Source: JBHOQS01 sp042408875
Lineage (GTDB): Bacteria > Chloroflexota > UBA11872 > JBHOQS01
Length of the DNA: 64,000 bases
Assembly: GCA_042408875.1 (NCBI GenBank)
Contig: JBHOQS010000018.1
Span: 62,001 to 126,000 of the forward strand
Direction: 5' to 3'
In this document: positions 1-7,404 of the stretch, piece after piece
Numbering within the stretch: position 1 is the stretch's first letter
Layout of the letters: each line of letters begins with the position of its first letter
Notes under the pieces: model-generated
Seen by the model: only the letters and a program-made list of their open reading frames with translations
What the model was told of the DNA's origin: nothing
The model's database searches: none
Translations under genes and position numbers: made by a program

Positions 1-32
1 ACTCGCTGACATTCTACCGGAGCATCACGCCA

Positions 33-857
33 ATGAAGAAAGGTATTTGTTATGTCTGCATCCCCGATGGCGACAGCGTCGAGGAGCGACTGGCTGTGGC
101 GAAAGCAGCCGGCTTCGAGGGCGTCGAACTCACCTTCCACGAACCCGGCCAGGGACCGCTCACCCTAGAATCAAGCAAGAGCGACGTCCAGGCGCTGCTC
201 GAGGCGGTCCGCCGCGCTGGGCTGGAGGTGCCCAGCGTGATGTGCGGCGCGGCGGTGCGAACCACTCCAGTGTTGCACCCCGAGGCACGCGTGCGTGCGC
301 AGGCGGTGCGGAACCTGGCGCTCGCCCTCGAACGTGCCCGATGGCTGGGGGCCACCGCGGTGCTCTTGCATCCGGGCCAGTTGCGCCCGGAGACCCCCTA
401 TGATGCAGCCTACGAGTGGACGCTCCAGGCGCTGCGCGACCTGCGCCCCCATTGCGAGGAGCACGGCGTGGCCATTGCCCTAGAGAACGTGTGGAACAAG
501 TTCCTGCTCAGCCCGATGGAATTCCGCACCATCTTGGACGAGGTAAACCATCCTCTGGTCGGCGCGTATTTCGACGTGGGGAACGTCCTGCTCTTCGGCT
601 ACGCCGAGCACTGGGTCCGCATCCTGGGCCCGCGCATCAAAAAGGTGCATGTGAAAGACTTCAAGCGCGCCATCGGCACAATCCAGGGCTTCTGCCAGTT
701 GCTCGACGGAGACGCCAATTATCCGGCGGTGATGCGCGAGCTGCGCGCCATCGGCTACGACGATTACCTCACCTCAGAGGTGAGCCAGCGGGACCTCCCA
801 CCAGGCCAGACCATGGCGGACGTGGCCAAACGCATCGACCAGATCATGCAGATGTAG
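33..857 (+). CDS. Sugar phosphate isomerase/epimerase (TIM barrel)
   Basis: A 274-residue xylose-isomerase-like TIM-barrel protein. The expected metal-ligand positions are visible on successive strands: a Glu in LEN near residue 152, an Asp in YFDVGN, a His in KVHVKD and a Glu near the end in TSEVS. Family members interconvert or dehydrate keto-sugars, inososes or related compounds in the cytoplasm, and the substrate cannot be read from sequence. The ATG at 33 has a GGAG about 11 bases upstream, but the frame stays open to the left edge, so a start outside the window is possible. It is followed 86 bases later by a second isomerase of the same fold, so the pair is probably one catabolic operon. 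Confidence 0.88.
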   Translation: MKKGICYVCIPDGDSVEERLAVAKAAGFEGVELTFHEPGQGPLTLESSKSDVQALLEAVRRAGLEVPSVMCGAAVRTTPVLHPEARVRAQAVRNLALALERARWLGATAVLLHPGQLRPETPYDAAYEWTLQALRDLRPHCEEHGVAIALENVWNKFLLSPMEFRTILDEVNHPLVGAYFDVGNVLLFGYAEHWVRILGPRIKKVHVKDFKRAIGTIQGFCQLLDGDANYPAVMRELRAIGYDDYLTSEVSQRDLPPGQTMADVAKRIDQIMQM

Positions 858-943
858 CTGGACATCAGTGGCGTGGGACCGCAGGCGGACCGCAGGCGAT
901 AGGTGAGCGCACGAAAGAGCAAGAGATCGAAGAGGTGGCGAGC

Positions 944-1804
944 ATGGCCTTCAGACTAGCATGTAGTGGGATCACCTGGGGCCGCGAGGCTGATCGCGAG
1001 CAAGTCCTGGAGCAGATCGCCCGCGCCGGCTACGAGGGCGCGGTCGCGGGCGGCTGGCGCGGCCAGACCGCCCAGGAGACACTCGCCCAGCTCGGGCGCT
1101 ATGGCCTCAAGCCGGCGCCCGGCTACCTTGGCGGGCCCTTCTACGACTCGGAGCGCCGCGAGGAACTCCTGGCGCGGGCGCGGGCACAGGCAGAGCTGAG
1201 CGCTGCCCTGGGCTGCACCGAGCTGTTTGTGGCCGTGGACGGCTCGCCCCAGCGCTGGGCGACCGCCGGCCATGTGAGAGCCAACCGCACCGATGGCCTC
1301 ACCGAGGAGCAGTTCCGCCGCATGTGCGATACGCTCAACGAGGTCGGGCGCGTCTGTCTAGAGTATGGTGTGAAGGCGTGCTTCCATAACCACGCCGGCA
1401 CGTACGTCGAGACCCGTGACGAGTACGAGCGGCTGTGTGCGTGGACAGACCCGAGCCTGATCTTCCTGGGGCCTGATACCGGCCACCTTCGCTTCGGGGG
1501 CGACCGCGGGGTGGACTTCTATGCGCGCTATGCGGAGCGCATCAAGTGCATGCACCTCAAGGATGTGAATGAGGCCGTGCTCGAAGAGGGACGTCGGCAG
1601 GGCTGGACGTATCGGGAGATGGTAGAGCATGGCATCTGGACCGAGCCTGGCGAGGGCTGCATCGATTTCCCGGCGATCTTCGACATCTTGCGGAGAGCCG
1701 GCTATGACGGCTGGCTGATCGTGGAGGTGGATCGCACGCAGAAGCCCACGCCCTGGGATAGCATTACGGCAAGCATGCGCTATCTGCGCAGCCTCGGCCT
1801 GTAA
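944..1804 (+). CDS. Sugar phosphate isomerase/epimerase, IolE-like
   Basis: A 286-residue TIM-barrel isomerase/epimerase that most resembles inosose dehydratase-type proteins (opening LACSGITWG). Candidate metal ligands are the His residues of FHNHAG, the Asp of GPDTGH, the His of MHLKDV and the Glu of IVEVD. The reading frame is open upstream to 416, but that stretch is the preceding isomerase read in another frame; the ATG at 944 follows a GAGGTGG ribosome site and starts exactly where family homology starts. It is co-directional with the isomerase upstream. A role in inositol or keto-sugar catabolism is inferred from fold and neighbours only. Confidence 0.87.
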   Translation: MAFRLACSGITWGREADREQVLEQIARAGYEGAVAGGWRGQTAQETLAQLGRYGLKPAPGYLGGPFYDSERREELLARARAQAELSAALGCTELFVAVDGSPQRWATAGHVRANRTDGLTEEQFRRMCDTLNEVGRVCLEYGVKACFHNHAGTYVETRDEYERLCAWTDPSLIFLGPDTGHLRFGGDRGVDFYARYAERIKCMHLKDVNEAVLEEGRRQGWTYREMVEHGIWTEPGEGCIDFPAIFDILRRAGYDGWLIVEVDRTQKPTPWDSITASMRYLRSLGL

Positions 1805-1832
1805 CGCGCGCACGGGCGGGCCGGGGTGGGAC

Positions 1833-1870
1833 TTTAGCGAGTATTAACCAGCCGCTAAGAGATCCTTAAC
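1833..1870 (+). promoter_or_regulatory. Four-copy 11-bp-periodic TTAAC-type direct repeat
   Basis: Pentamers begin at 1833 (TTTAG), 1844 (TTAAC), 1855 (CTAAG) and 1866 (TTAAC), exactly 11 bp apart, so all copies face the same side of the helix. This is the architecture bound by OmpR/PhoB-type response regulators. A possible -10 (TAAGCT) lies at 1893-1898, about 22 bp beyond the last copy. No plus-strand gene follows before the convergent kinase gene ends, so the array is an orphan or drives an antisense RNA. The rest of 1805-2076 holds no gene I can support. Confidence 0.5.
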
Positions 1871-2076
1871 GCGCAGTGCGAGCCCCGCAGGGTAAGCTGT
1901 AGGTGGTATCACCCCGCCGGCGGCACTGCCGGTCACGCTGGAAGAGTCACGACCACCCCCTCCGGTCGAGGCTCGTCCAGCGTGCGCCAGCCATGGCGTT
2001 GGGGTGTTTCCTGCCGGTCCCGGCGCGGGACACTTAGCCCTCCCCACCCTGCACCACCGCGCCGGGACTTCCTCAC

Positions 2077-3582
2077 TCACGGATGTGTCAGCGCGTGCTG
2101 CGTCGGCGCGACCGCGTGCGCAGCAGGCATAGGCAGGTACACCTCGAAGCGTGCGCCTCCGTGAGGCAGGTTGTCTGCACGCAGCGCACCGCCGTGTGCT
2201 CGCACAATCCCCCACGCCAGATATAGGCCGAGCCCCATCCGCCCGCGGCGCCGGCTCGGCGCAGAGGCAACATCAGGCAGCCTGCCCGGGATGAGGCCGT
2301 CTTGCCGTCGGAGCGAGGCCACGAGTTCAGCGGGGAGCCCCGGGCCGCTGTCGCTTATTGCGATACAGACCAGGTCTGAGCCGGCGCTGCGCTCCGCCGA
2401 AAGGACGACGCGGCCTCCGGCACTGACGCGTAGGGCGTTCTCCAGGAGGTTGCTGAGCGCCTGGAGCATCCGCTCGGCATCGACGAACACCTCGCCATCG
2501 AGCGCGCTGCCATCCAGGTGCAGGTCCACGCCCAGACGCGCCGCCTCTGCTGCGTACTCATCTACCAGCCGCTGGAGCAGGCTTCCTGCGCGGACCGGCT
2601 TGCGCACGAGTTCCAGCCGCCCGGTTTCCAGACGGCTGACCTGGAGCAAGTCATCGGCCAGCACGGCAAGCCGGCGGGTATGGCTGCGCAGGCCGGCCAG
2701 CACGCGCGCGGGGCCGCGCTCCCCCGCTGCGCTCGGAGCAGGCCACGAGGCGCTCAGCGCGTCGGCTGCAGCTTGCATTGCTGCGGCCAGGGCGTGGAGA
2801 TCGTGCGCCTGCGCTGCCAGAAGCTCCCGCCGAGCTCGTTCCAGCCGGTCCAGCCGCTGTGCCATCTCGTTGAACACGCGCGCCAGCTCACCCAGTTCAT
2901 CGGGCGCATCCTCCGGCACCCGCTGGGAAAGATCGCCAGCGGCAATCGCGCGAACGCCCCGCACCAGGGCCAGGACCGGTTGCGTGACGCGAGCAGCCAG
3001 GGCAGCGCCCAGGGCAAGCGCCACCATTCCGACAGCCAGGATACCGCCGGCCAGCGTAAGGTAGAGCCTCCGCACTTCCAAATGCACATCGCTCAGACGG
3101 TAGGAGAGGCGCACAGCCCCGACGATCGAGCCATCCTCGGCGCGTACAGGCACGGCGCGATACGCAATCTCAGCGCCGGCTCTACTGCTATAGTACGTTC
3201 CCGCCGCCTCTTCCCCCTCCAACGCCTCGCGCAGCCCAGGCTCGTCACGTGCCTGGCCGCTGCGCGGCAAGTCTTCCCTTTCTGTGCTGCCCGCCTGGAT
3301 GCCATTCCGATCCACCACCAGCACCCGAGCATTCAGCGGCTCGCCCATGCGCAAGAGATACTCCTGGAGCTCGGCCTGTCGCCCGGCACTGAGCAGCGGT
3401 GCCGTCCGCTCTGCCAGCAACGCTGCCTCATCGTGCAGATCGCTCAGCAACTGCTGGCGGTAGAAGCTGTCCATTGACGCAATGACATAGGCGCCCGTCA
3501 GCCCCATAGCGGCGACGCTCAGGGCGACATAGGTCAGCACCAGCTTCCCGCGCAAGCCCAGGCGTATCCGGAGACGTCGCAT
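2077..3582 (-). CDS. Two-component sensor histidine kinase
   Basis: A 501-residue membrane kinase. TM helices at about 13-35 and 174-196 flank an extracytoplasmic sensor region resembling a single Cache domain; then come HAMP (about 195-250), a divergent HisKA segment with candidate phospho-acceptor His260, and a HATPase domain with N box (NLLENALR), G1 (DSGPGLP) and G2 (MGLGLYLAWG). The start at 3582 follows a GGGAGAGGGCG ribosome site; the longer open frame runs into the regulator gene and looks spurious. It lies 23 bp downstream of the response regulator in one operon. Oddity: the H box reads HDLHAL rather than HELRTPL, so the Thr/Asn at H+4 needed for phosphatase activity in most kinases is Ala. 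The signal sensed is unknown. Confidence 0.88.
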   Translation of the reverse strand: MRRLRIRLGLRGKLVLTYVALSVAAMGLTGAYVIASMDSFYRQQLLSDLHDEAALLAERTAPLLSAGRQAELQEYLLRMGEPLNARVLVVDRNGIQAGSTEREDLPRSGQARDEPGLREALEGEEAAGTYYSSRAGAEIAYRAVPVRAEDGSIVGAVRLSYRLSDVHLEVRRLYLTLAGGILAVGMVALALGAALAARVTQPVLALVRGVRAIAAGDLSQRVPEDAPDELGELARVFNEMAQRLDRLERARRELLAAQAHDLHALAAAMQAAADALSASWPAPSAAGERGPARVLAGLRSHTRRLAVLADDLLQVSRLETGRLELVRKPVRAGSLLQRLVDEYAAEAARLGVDLHLDGSALDGEVFVDAERMLQALSNLLENALRVSAGGRVVLSAERSAGSDLVCIAISDSGPGLPAELVASLRRQDGLIPGRLPDVASAPSRRRGRMGLGLYLAWGIVRAHGGALRADNLPHGGARFEVYLPMPAAHAVAPTQHALTHP

Positions 3583-3605
3583 CGCCCTCTCCCGCCCCAG
3601 CCATC

Positions 3606-4349
3606 CTACTCCCTGGCCGTACCGGCATGCGCAAGGCAGGCCCGGAGCGGTGCCCCAAAGCGGTATCCCACCCCGCGCACCGTATGCAGGTACCGCGGAT
3701 GCTGAGGATCGTCTTCCAGCTTCTTCCGGAGCTGGTGGATGTAGACATCCAGCGCCTTTTCGTCGCCCACGAAGTCGGCGCCCCATACCTGATCGAAGAG
3801 GAACTGCCGAGGAAGCACACGCCCGGCATGCTGCATAAGAACCCGCAGCAGGGCGAATTCGCGTGCCGTCAGCTCAACCGGCCGGCCGCGCACCGTCACC
3901 GTGTGCGTGGCAGTGTCGATGGCGATGTCTCCCACCTGCAGACGTTCAGCAGGGGGCAGCGCTGCCGTCATGGCAGCACCCGCACGGCGCAGGATGGCAC
4001 GGACGCGCGCGATCAGCTCCGCCGAGGAGAACGGCTTGGTGATGTAGTCATCTCCGCCCGCTTCCAGGCCCAGAACCTTTTCTAACTCCTGGCGATGGGC
4101 GGTGAGGAAGATCACAGGAACGCCGGTGAACTGACGAAGCCGGCGGCAGACCTCGATCCCGTTGAGGTCGGGCAGTCCCACATCCAGGATGAGCAGGTCT
4201 GGGCGGTGCAACCGTACCTGCTCGAGGGCGGCCCTGCCAGTCGTCGCGGTCAGCACATGATACCCCTGCTGCCGGAGCAACAGCGCCAGGGACTCGCACA
4301 GGAGTTCATCGTCATCAACAAGCAAGAGCGTAATCTGTTGTGGCTCCAT
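3606..4349 (-). CDS. OmpR/PhoB-family response regulator
   Basis: A 247-residue DNA-binding regulator. The receiver domain (about 5-120) has the acidic cluster VDDDE, phospho-acceptor Asp56 in LILDVGLP, Thr83 in FLTAH and Lys105 in ITKPF. The C-terminal winged helix (about 145-240) carries the family motif LTAREFALLRVLM and ends in the VRGVGYRF wing. It is the first gene of a minus-strand operon with the sensor kinase. Regulators of this family bind direct repeats at roughly 11-bp spacing, and arrays of that geometry lie just upstream (4483-4509) and beyond the end of the operon (1833-1870), so autoregulation and control of the divergent plus-strand genes are plausible. Confidence 0.93.
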   Translation of the reverse strand: MEPQQITLLLVDDDELLCESLALLLRQQGYHVLTATTGRAALEQVRLHRPDLLILDVGLPDLNGIEVCRRLRQFTGVPVIFLTAHRQELEKVLGLEAGGDDYITKPFSSAELIARVRAILRRAGAAMTAALPPAERLQVGDIAIDTATHTVTVRGRPVELTAREFALLRVLMQHAGRVLPRQFLFDQVWGADFVGDEKALDVYIHQLRKKLEDDPQHPRYLHTVRGVGYRFGAPLRACLAHAGTARE

Positions 4350-4482
4350 AGTTTCCCTATAGCAGTTTCCCTATAGCCGGGGCTCTCACATCCAGCTTCA
4401 TTGTACCGGTACCGATCCAGGCCGGTACCTTCACCATGAACGATAGCGCTTGCTCCTCTGTGCTGCAAGCGACGCGGCAGCG

Positions 4483-4509
4483 TTAACTGCTTCTTAACGT
4501 TTTTTTAGG
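4483..4509 (+). promoter_or_regulatory. 11-bp-periodic TTAAC direct repeats between regulator and Tat cluster
   Basis: TTAAC begins at 4483 and 4494 and TTAGG at 4505, exactly 11 bp apart, in the same orientation as the array at 1833-1870. The site lies in the 349-bp divergent intergenic region between the response regulator (minus) and the membrane/Tat genes (plus). Weak -10 candidates (AGAATA or CATAAC) lie at 4543-4557. It is a good candidate operator for the adjacent OmpR-family regulator, acting on the plus-strand genes and possibly on its own gene. Confidence 0.55.
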
Positions 4510-4698
4510 CTGGCCCTCACTCGGAGACCGGACAGGCATGCCAGAATAGGCCATAACGGGCAGCGGGACCTGCCTCGTATCAACCTCTGAGGATAGGGAA
4601 GGGTTCAGCATGCCGCTTGGAGCTGCGGACGGCAGGGTCGTCCGGCGCTCTTGAACCGTTGAAGCAGGCTATTCTGGCCAAGACGAGACGTCACAGCC

Positions 4699-4893
4699 AT
4701 GTATCTGTTTACCGCAGCGCTCGTGTTGCTGGCCGCTCTGGCAATTGTCGCCTTGCTCCCTGAGCAGGGCGCAGGATCATTGCGCTGGCGGCACGCCGGA
4801 GTGCGCCTCGAGATACTGGTGGCCGCGATGCTCCTCGTTGGGTTCGCGGCGATTGGCATCATCCTCTGGCACTGGCTGCGTCTGCTCGTGTAA
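4699..4893 (+). CDS. Small two-helix membrane protein
   Basis: A 64-residue open frame with two hydrophobic segments (about 2-20 and 38-58) separated by a short charged loop rich in Arg and His. I do not recognise a family. It is the first frame downstream of the regulator-type repeat array and precedes tatA by 116 bp on the same strand. The ribosome site is weak (GACGAGACG), so the gene is supported mainly by its membrane-protein composition and position. It could be an accessory envelope peptide. Confidence 0.5.
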   Translation: MYLFTAALVLLAALAIVALLPEQGAGSLRWRHAGVRLEILVAAMLLVGFAAIGIILWHWLRLLV

Positions 4894-5009
4894 ACCCGCT
4901 GTCACGTTGGAGGTGCTGTGTTCGCTGACTTGAATCCTGACGAAAAGCTGATGGCAAAAGTTAATTAGAAAGAAACCAAACAAAGCAGACCATAGAGAGG
5001 CGATAGCAT

Positions 5010-5231
5010 ATGTTCGGCGATATCGGTGTACCGGAGTTACTCATTATCCTGGTAATTATCATCCTCGTGTTCGGCGCCAATCGGGTTGCCGAGATCGGGG
5101 GCGCGTTAGGCAAGAGCGTTCGCGAATTCCGTCGCGCCGTCGAAGGACACGATGAAGCAAAGGTGAGCGAAAATAAAAGCGAGAGCAAGGCGGTTGAGGC
5201 GCCCCCGCAGCAATCTCAAAGATCACCTTGA
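5010..5231 (+). CDS. tatA: Twin-arginine translocase subunit TatA
   Basis: A 73-residue TatA/E protein: a short N-terminal TM helix (about 5-22), the FGANR hinge, an amphipathic helix (GALGKSVREFRRAVEG) and a polar Lys/Glu/Ser tail. TatA oligomers form the membrane-permeabilising part of the Tat exporter for folded proteins. The ATG follows an AGAGAGG ribosome site. The next gene is a second TatA/B-type protein, and a clear Tat substrate (GH28) lies 2.2 kb downstream. No tatC is present in the window, so the core receptor must be encoded elsewhere. Confidence 0.9.
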   Translation: MFGDIGVPELLIILVIIILVFGANRVAEIGGALGKSVREFRRAVEGHDEAKVSENKSESKAVEAPPQQSQRSP

Positions 5232-5351
5232 GCTTCCTGGGTAAGCATCTCGTCCCGGGGCTACTTAGTACAGGATATCCGCAGCAGGACATAGCGTGGA
5301 TAGGGCGGATAGGTAAAGAAAAGATATGCCTGCAGGAAAGGTAGCGCATGC

Positions 5352-5819
5352 ATGTTTGACATTGGCTTACCTGAGCTGCTGGTGATCCTAGCCCTAGCCC
5401 TCTTGGTGGTCGGACCTGAGGAACTTCCGACTCTAGCCCTGCGCGCCGGCCGTCTGCTGTATCAGTTCCGACGACAGTATGACGAGCTCACCGCGGAGAT
5501 CCGCCATGAACTCGAGGGCATACAACGAGAGGTTGAAGCTGCTGCTGGTCTTCTAGTGTCTGGCGAGACCGGCGCTCCGGCCACGCCTGTCCTGTACGCT
5601 GGTGCCCTCGGCGCAGTAGCCGGCCGGATGCCCCCTTCCCAGGAGCGCCCGTTACTCCAAGCAAGTGCCCTCGGCCCTGTCTGTGGTCGCTCGCTTGTCC
5701 AGACCGCGCCCCTGCTTCCGTCGCTTGAAGTGACCCGCATCTTTCCTGTGCAGGATGGGATTGCGCACGGTGACCGCGCTGCGGTCGAGGAGGTCCTTAC
5801 CGCCCAGCCGCAACGGTAG
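5352..5819 (+). CDS. TatA/TatB-like twin-arginine translocase protein
   Basis: A 155-residue protein whose first 65 residues match the TatA/TatB plan: TM helix at about 3-21, the hallmark VGPEELP hinge, then a long amphipathic helix (LLYQFRRQYDELTAEIRHEL). The tail of about 90 residues is rich in Pro, Ala and Leu and shows no domain I recognise. Length and the extended helix favour a TatB role (binding substrate with TatC) over TatA. It starts at 5352 behind GGAAAGG, 120 bp after tatA, so the two are probably co-transcribed. Confidence is high for the Tat family and moderate for TatB specifically. Confidence 0.8.
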   Translation: MFDIGLPELLVILALALLVVGPEELPTLALRAGRLLYQFRRQYDELTAEIRHELEGIQREVEAAAGLLVSGETGAPATPVLYAGALGAVAGRMPPSQERPLLQASALGPVCGRSLVQTAPLLPSLEVTRIFPVQDGIAHGDRAAVEEVLTAQPQR

Positions 5820-5863
5820 CAGCACTGCGAGATCTCTCTGTCTTGCGCAGGTGAGGGGATGCA

Positions 5864-6433
5864 ATGCTCACAGACGAGTTGCTCAAGCGCTTCAAAGACG
5901 ACATCGTGCTCATCGAGCACAAATTCATCGATGGAACCATCCGGCTGGTGCCGCACTGGCGCCACGCCCATCCTCCGGTGCGTAACGTCAACGAGGAGGT
6001 AGAACAGAGTTTCAGTCCGCTGGAGCGTCTAGCACTCGTCGTCACCCGGCGGGTAGGCAGCCCCGGCTTCTTCATCCTCATCGCTACCTGGACGATCGTC
6101 TGGCTTCTCTGGAATACGCTTGGACCGAAGCAATATCGCTTTGATCCGGCTCCGGCCTTTGTCCTCTGGCTTTTCATCTCAAATATGATCCAGATCCTGC
6201 TCATGCCGCTGATCATGGTCGGTCAGAACCTGCTTAACCGCCATGCTGAGTTACGCGCCGAAGTCGACTTCGAGATCAACCAGAAGGCTGAGCAGGAGGT
6301 CGAAGCGATCCTCTTACATCTGGAGCATCAGGCGGCCGCCATCGAGCATCAGGGCGAATTGATCCTGCGTATCTTACGTCATCTTGAAGCTCAAGCAGCA
6401 GCCGACGGACAAGCACGCTCAGCGCCATCGTAG
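5864..6433 (+). CDS. DUF1003 family membrane protein
   Basis: A 189-residue protein of the DUF1003 type. After an N-terminal soluble stretch it has two TM helices (about 63-85 and 100-125) containing the family signatures GSPGFFILIATWTIVWLLWN and LLMPLIMVGQNLLNRHAELR, then a charged C-terminal helix (about 130-180) likely to form a coiled coil. Function is unknown in the family. It starts 44 bp after the TatB-like gene and ends before a hairpin at 6536-6558, which suggests it closes the tat transcription unit. Confidence 0.86.
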   Translation: MLTDELLKRFKDDIVLIEHKFIDGTIRLVPHWRHAHPPVRNVNEEVEQSFSPLERLALVVTRRVGSPGFFILIATWTIVWLLWNTLGPKQYRFDPAPAFVLWLFISNMIQILLMPLIMVGQNLLNRHAELRAEVDFEINQKAEQEVEAILLHLEHQAAAIEHQGELILRILRHLEAQAAADGQARSAPS

Positions 6434-6535
6434 CACCGTTGCGTACTTGGAGGGGTCCGGACGCTGCCGCGCAACACCCAACCCGTGGCACCCTAGATCG
6501 GTTCCCAACGCTGCTTTAACAGCGATGAGACAGAG

Positions 6536-6558
6536 GGAGCCGTTGACTCTCCGGCTCC
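6536..6558 (+). terminator. Rho-independent terminator after tat/DUF1003 unit
   Basis: A 7-bp perfect stem (GGAGCCG at 6536-6542 with CGGCTCC at 6552-6558) and 9-nt loop is followed by a pyrimidine/T-rich run (CTTTCTTTCAATTCTTTTT). It lies 100 bp past the DUF1003 stop codon. The sequence after it (about 6590-6620) is strongly AT-rich. Confidence 0.65.
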
Positions 6559-6660
6559 TACTTTCTTTCAATTCTTTTTGAGTTCTTTTCCTCAGATTAA
6601 TTTTTTAATTAATTTTTAATGGTTTAGTGCAACTGCTGTCTCAGAAGAGGAAAGGCACCA

Positions 6661-7323
6661 ATGGCACGCGATCCGGTCTGTGGCAAAGAGGTTAACCCTC
6701 ACCAGGCCGCTGCTCAGGTAGCCTATCACGGCGTGACGTACACTTTTTGCTCCACACACTGCCATGAGGCATTCGTGCATAACCCCCAGAAGTACGCCGA
6801 GATGCTGCGAGCTCATGGGAGCGCCCGCCCTCACCGGCGTGATCTGGCCGGGCACGCAGCGCGGTGGCTGGAGTGGGCGGACCACTTCGTGTATGTGCTT
6901 GTAGCTCTTCTTTTCCTTGGTGCCGCCATGGCCATGGGAGGCTACGCAGTCCTCACATTCGTGCACAGCACCTCCCAATCGTTTCCCCTTCGCTTGATCA
7001 CCTTTACCAATGACCTCCTGCTTGTATTGATCATCTTAGAGGTACTGGGCACAGTGCGCAGCTACCTCGCTACCGGCACGACCTCCCTGCGGCCTTTCCT
7101 GTATATCGGTATCATCTCCGCCACTCGTCGGATCCTTGCCATCGGCGCACAGTCAACGCTTGGCGAGGTAAAGGGGGAAGAGACCTTCCGGCATCTCATG
7201 ATTGACCTTGGCATTAACGGAGCGGTGGTGTTAGCGCTCGCTCTAGCACTGTTCTTGTTCAGCCGCGCCCAACTCAGCGAAGATACAGAGCCTGAAAGCG
7301 CCGCAGGCCCGCGGTGGGAGTAA
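6661..7323 (+). CDS. YHS-domain / PsiE-family fusion membrane protein
   Basis: A 220-residue fusion. Residues 1-50 form a YHS-type metal-binding domain (RDPVCGKEV opening, Cys7, then CSTHC with Cys30 and Cys34, and a YAEML end). Residues about 65-205 form a four-helix membrane region of the phosphate-starvation-inducible PsiE family (signatures NDLLLVLIILEVLGTVRSYL and RRILA). YHS domains usually sit on metal transporters and reductases; PsiE function is not established. The ATG follows AGAGGAAAGG. It is preceded by a terminator and an AT-rich tract in which TTAAT recurs 11 bp apart (6605 and 6616), a weak echo of the repeats near the OmpR-type regulator. Confidence 0.82.
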   Translation: MARDPVCGKEVNPHQAAAQVAYHGVTYTFCSTHCHEAFVHNPQKYAEMLRAHGSARPHRRDLAGHAARWLEWADHFVYVLVALLFLGAAMAMGGYAVLTFVHSTSQSFPLRLITFTNDLLLVLIILEVLGTVRSYLATGTTSLRPFLYIGIISATRRILAIGAQSTLGEVKGEETFRHLMIDLGINGAVVLALALALFLFSRAQLSEDTEPESAAGPRWE

Positions 7324-7355
7324 CCACGCAAATCGGTGAATGCAGAAGGCTACAT

Positions 7356-7369
7356 AACCTATATAGGTT
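7356..7369. promoter_or_regulatory. Perfect 14-bp palindrome upstream of GH28 gene
   Basis: AACCTATATAGGTT is fully self-complementary and lies 35 bp before the GH28 start codon, followed by an A/T-only tract (AAAATATAAATTTAAAATTTAA) and the ribosome site AAGGAG. It could be a dimeric repressor operator overlapping the promoter. No regulator for it is identifiable in the window. Confidence 0.45.
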
Positions 7370-7404
7370 TAAAATATAAATTTAAAATTTAAGGAGCAGC
7401 CCTT

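Noticed and set aside
416..943. N-terminal extension of the second isomerase
   Set aside because: It is the first isomerase gene read in another frame; a ribosome site and family homology place the start at 944.
4894..6660. A complete tatABC operon
   Set aside because: Only TatA and a TatB-like protein are present; nothing with the six-helix TatC pattern occurs in the window.
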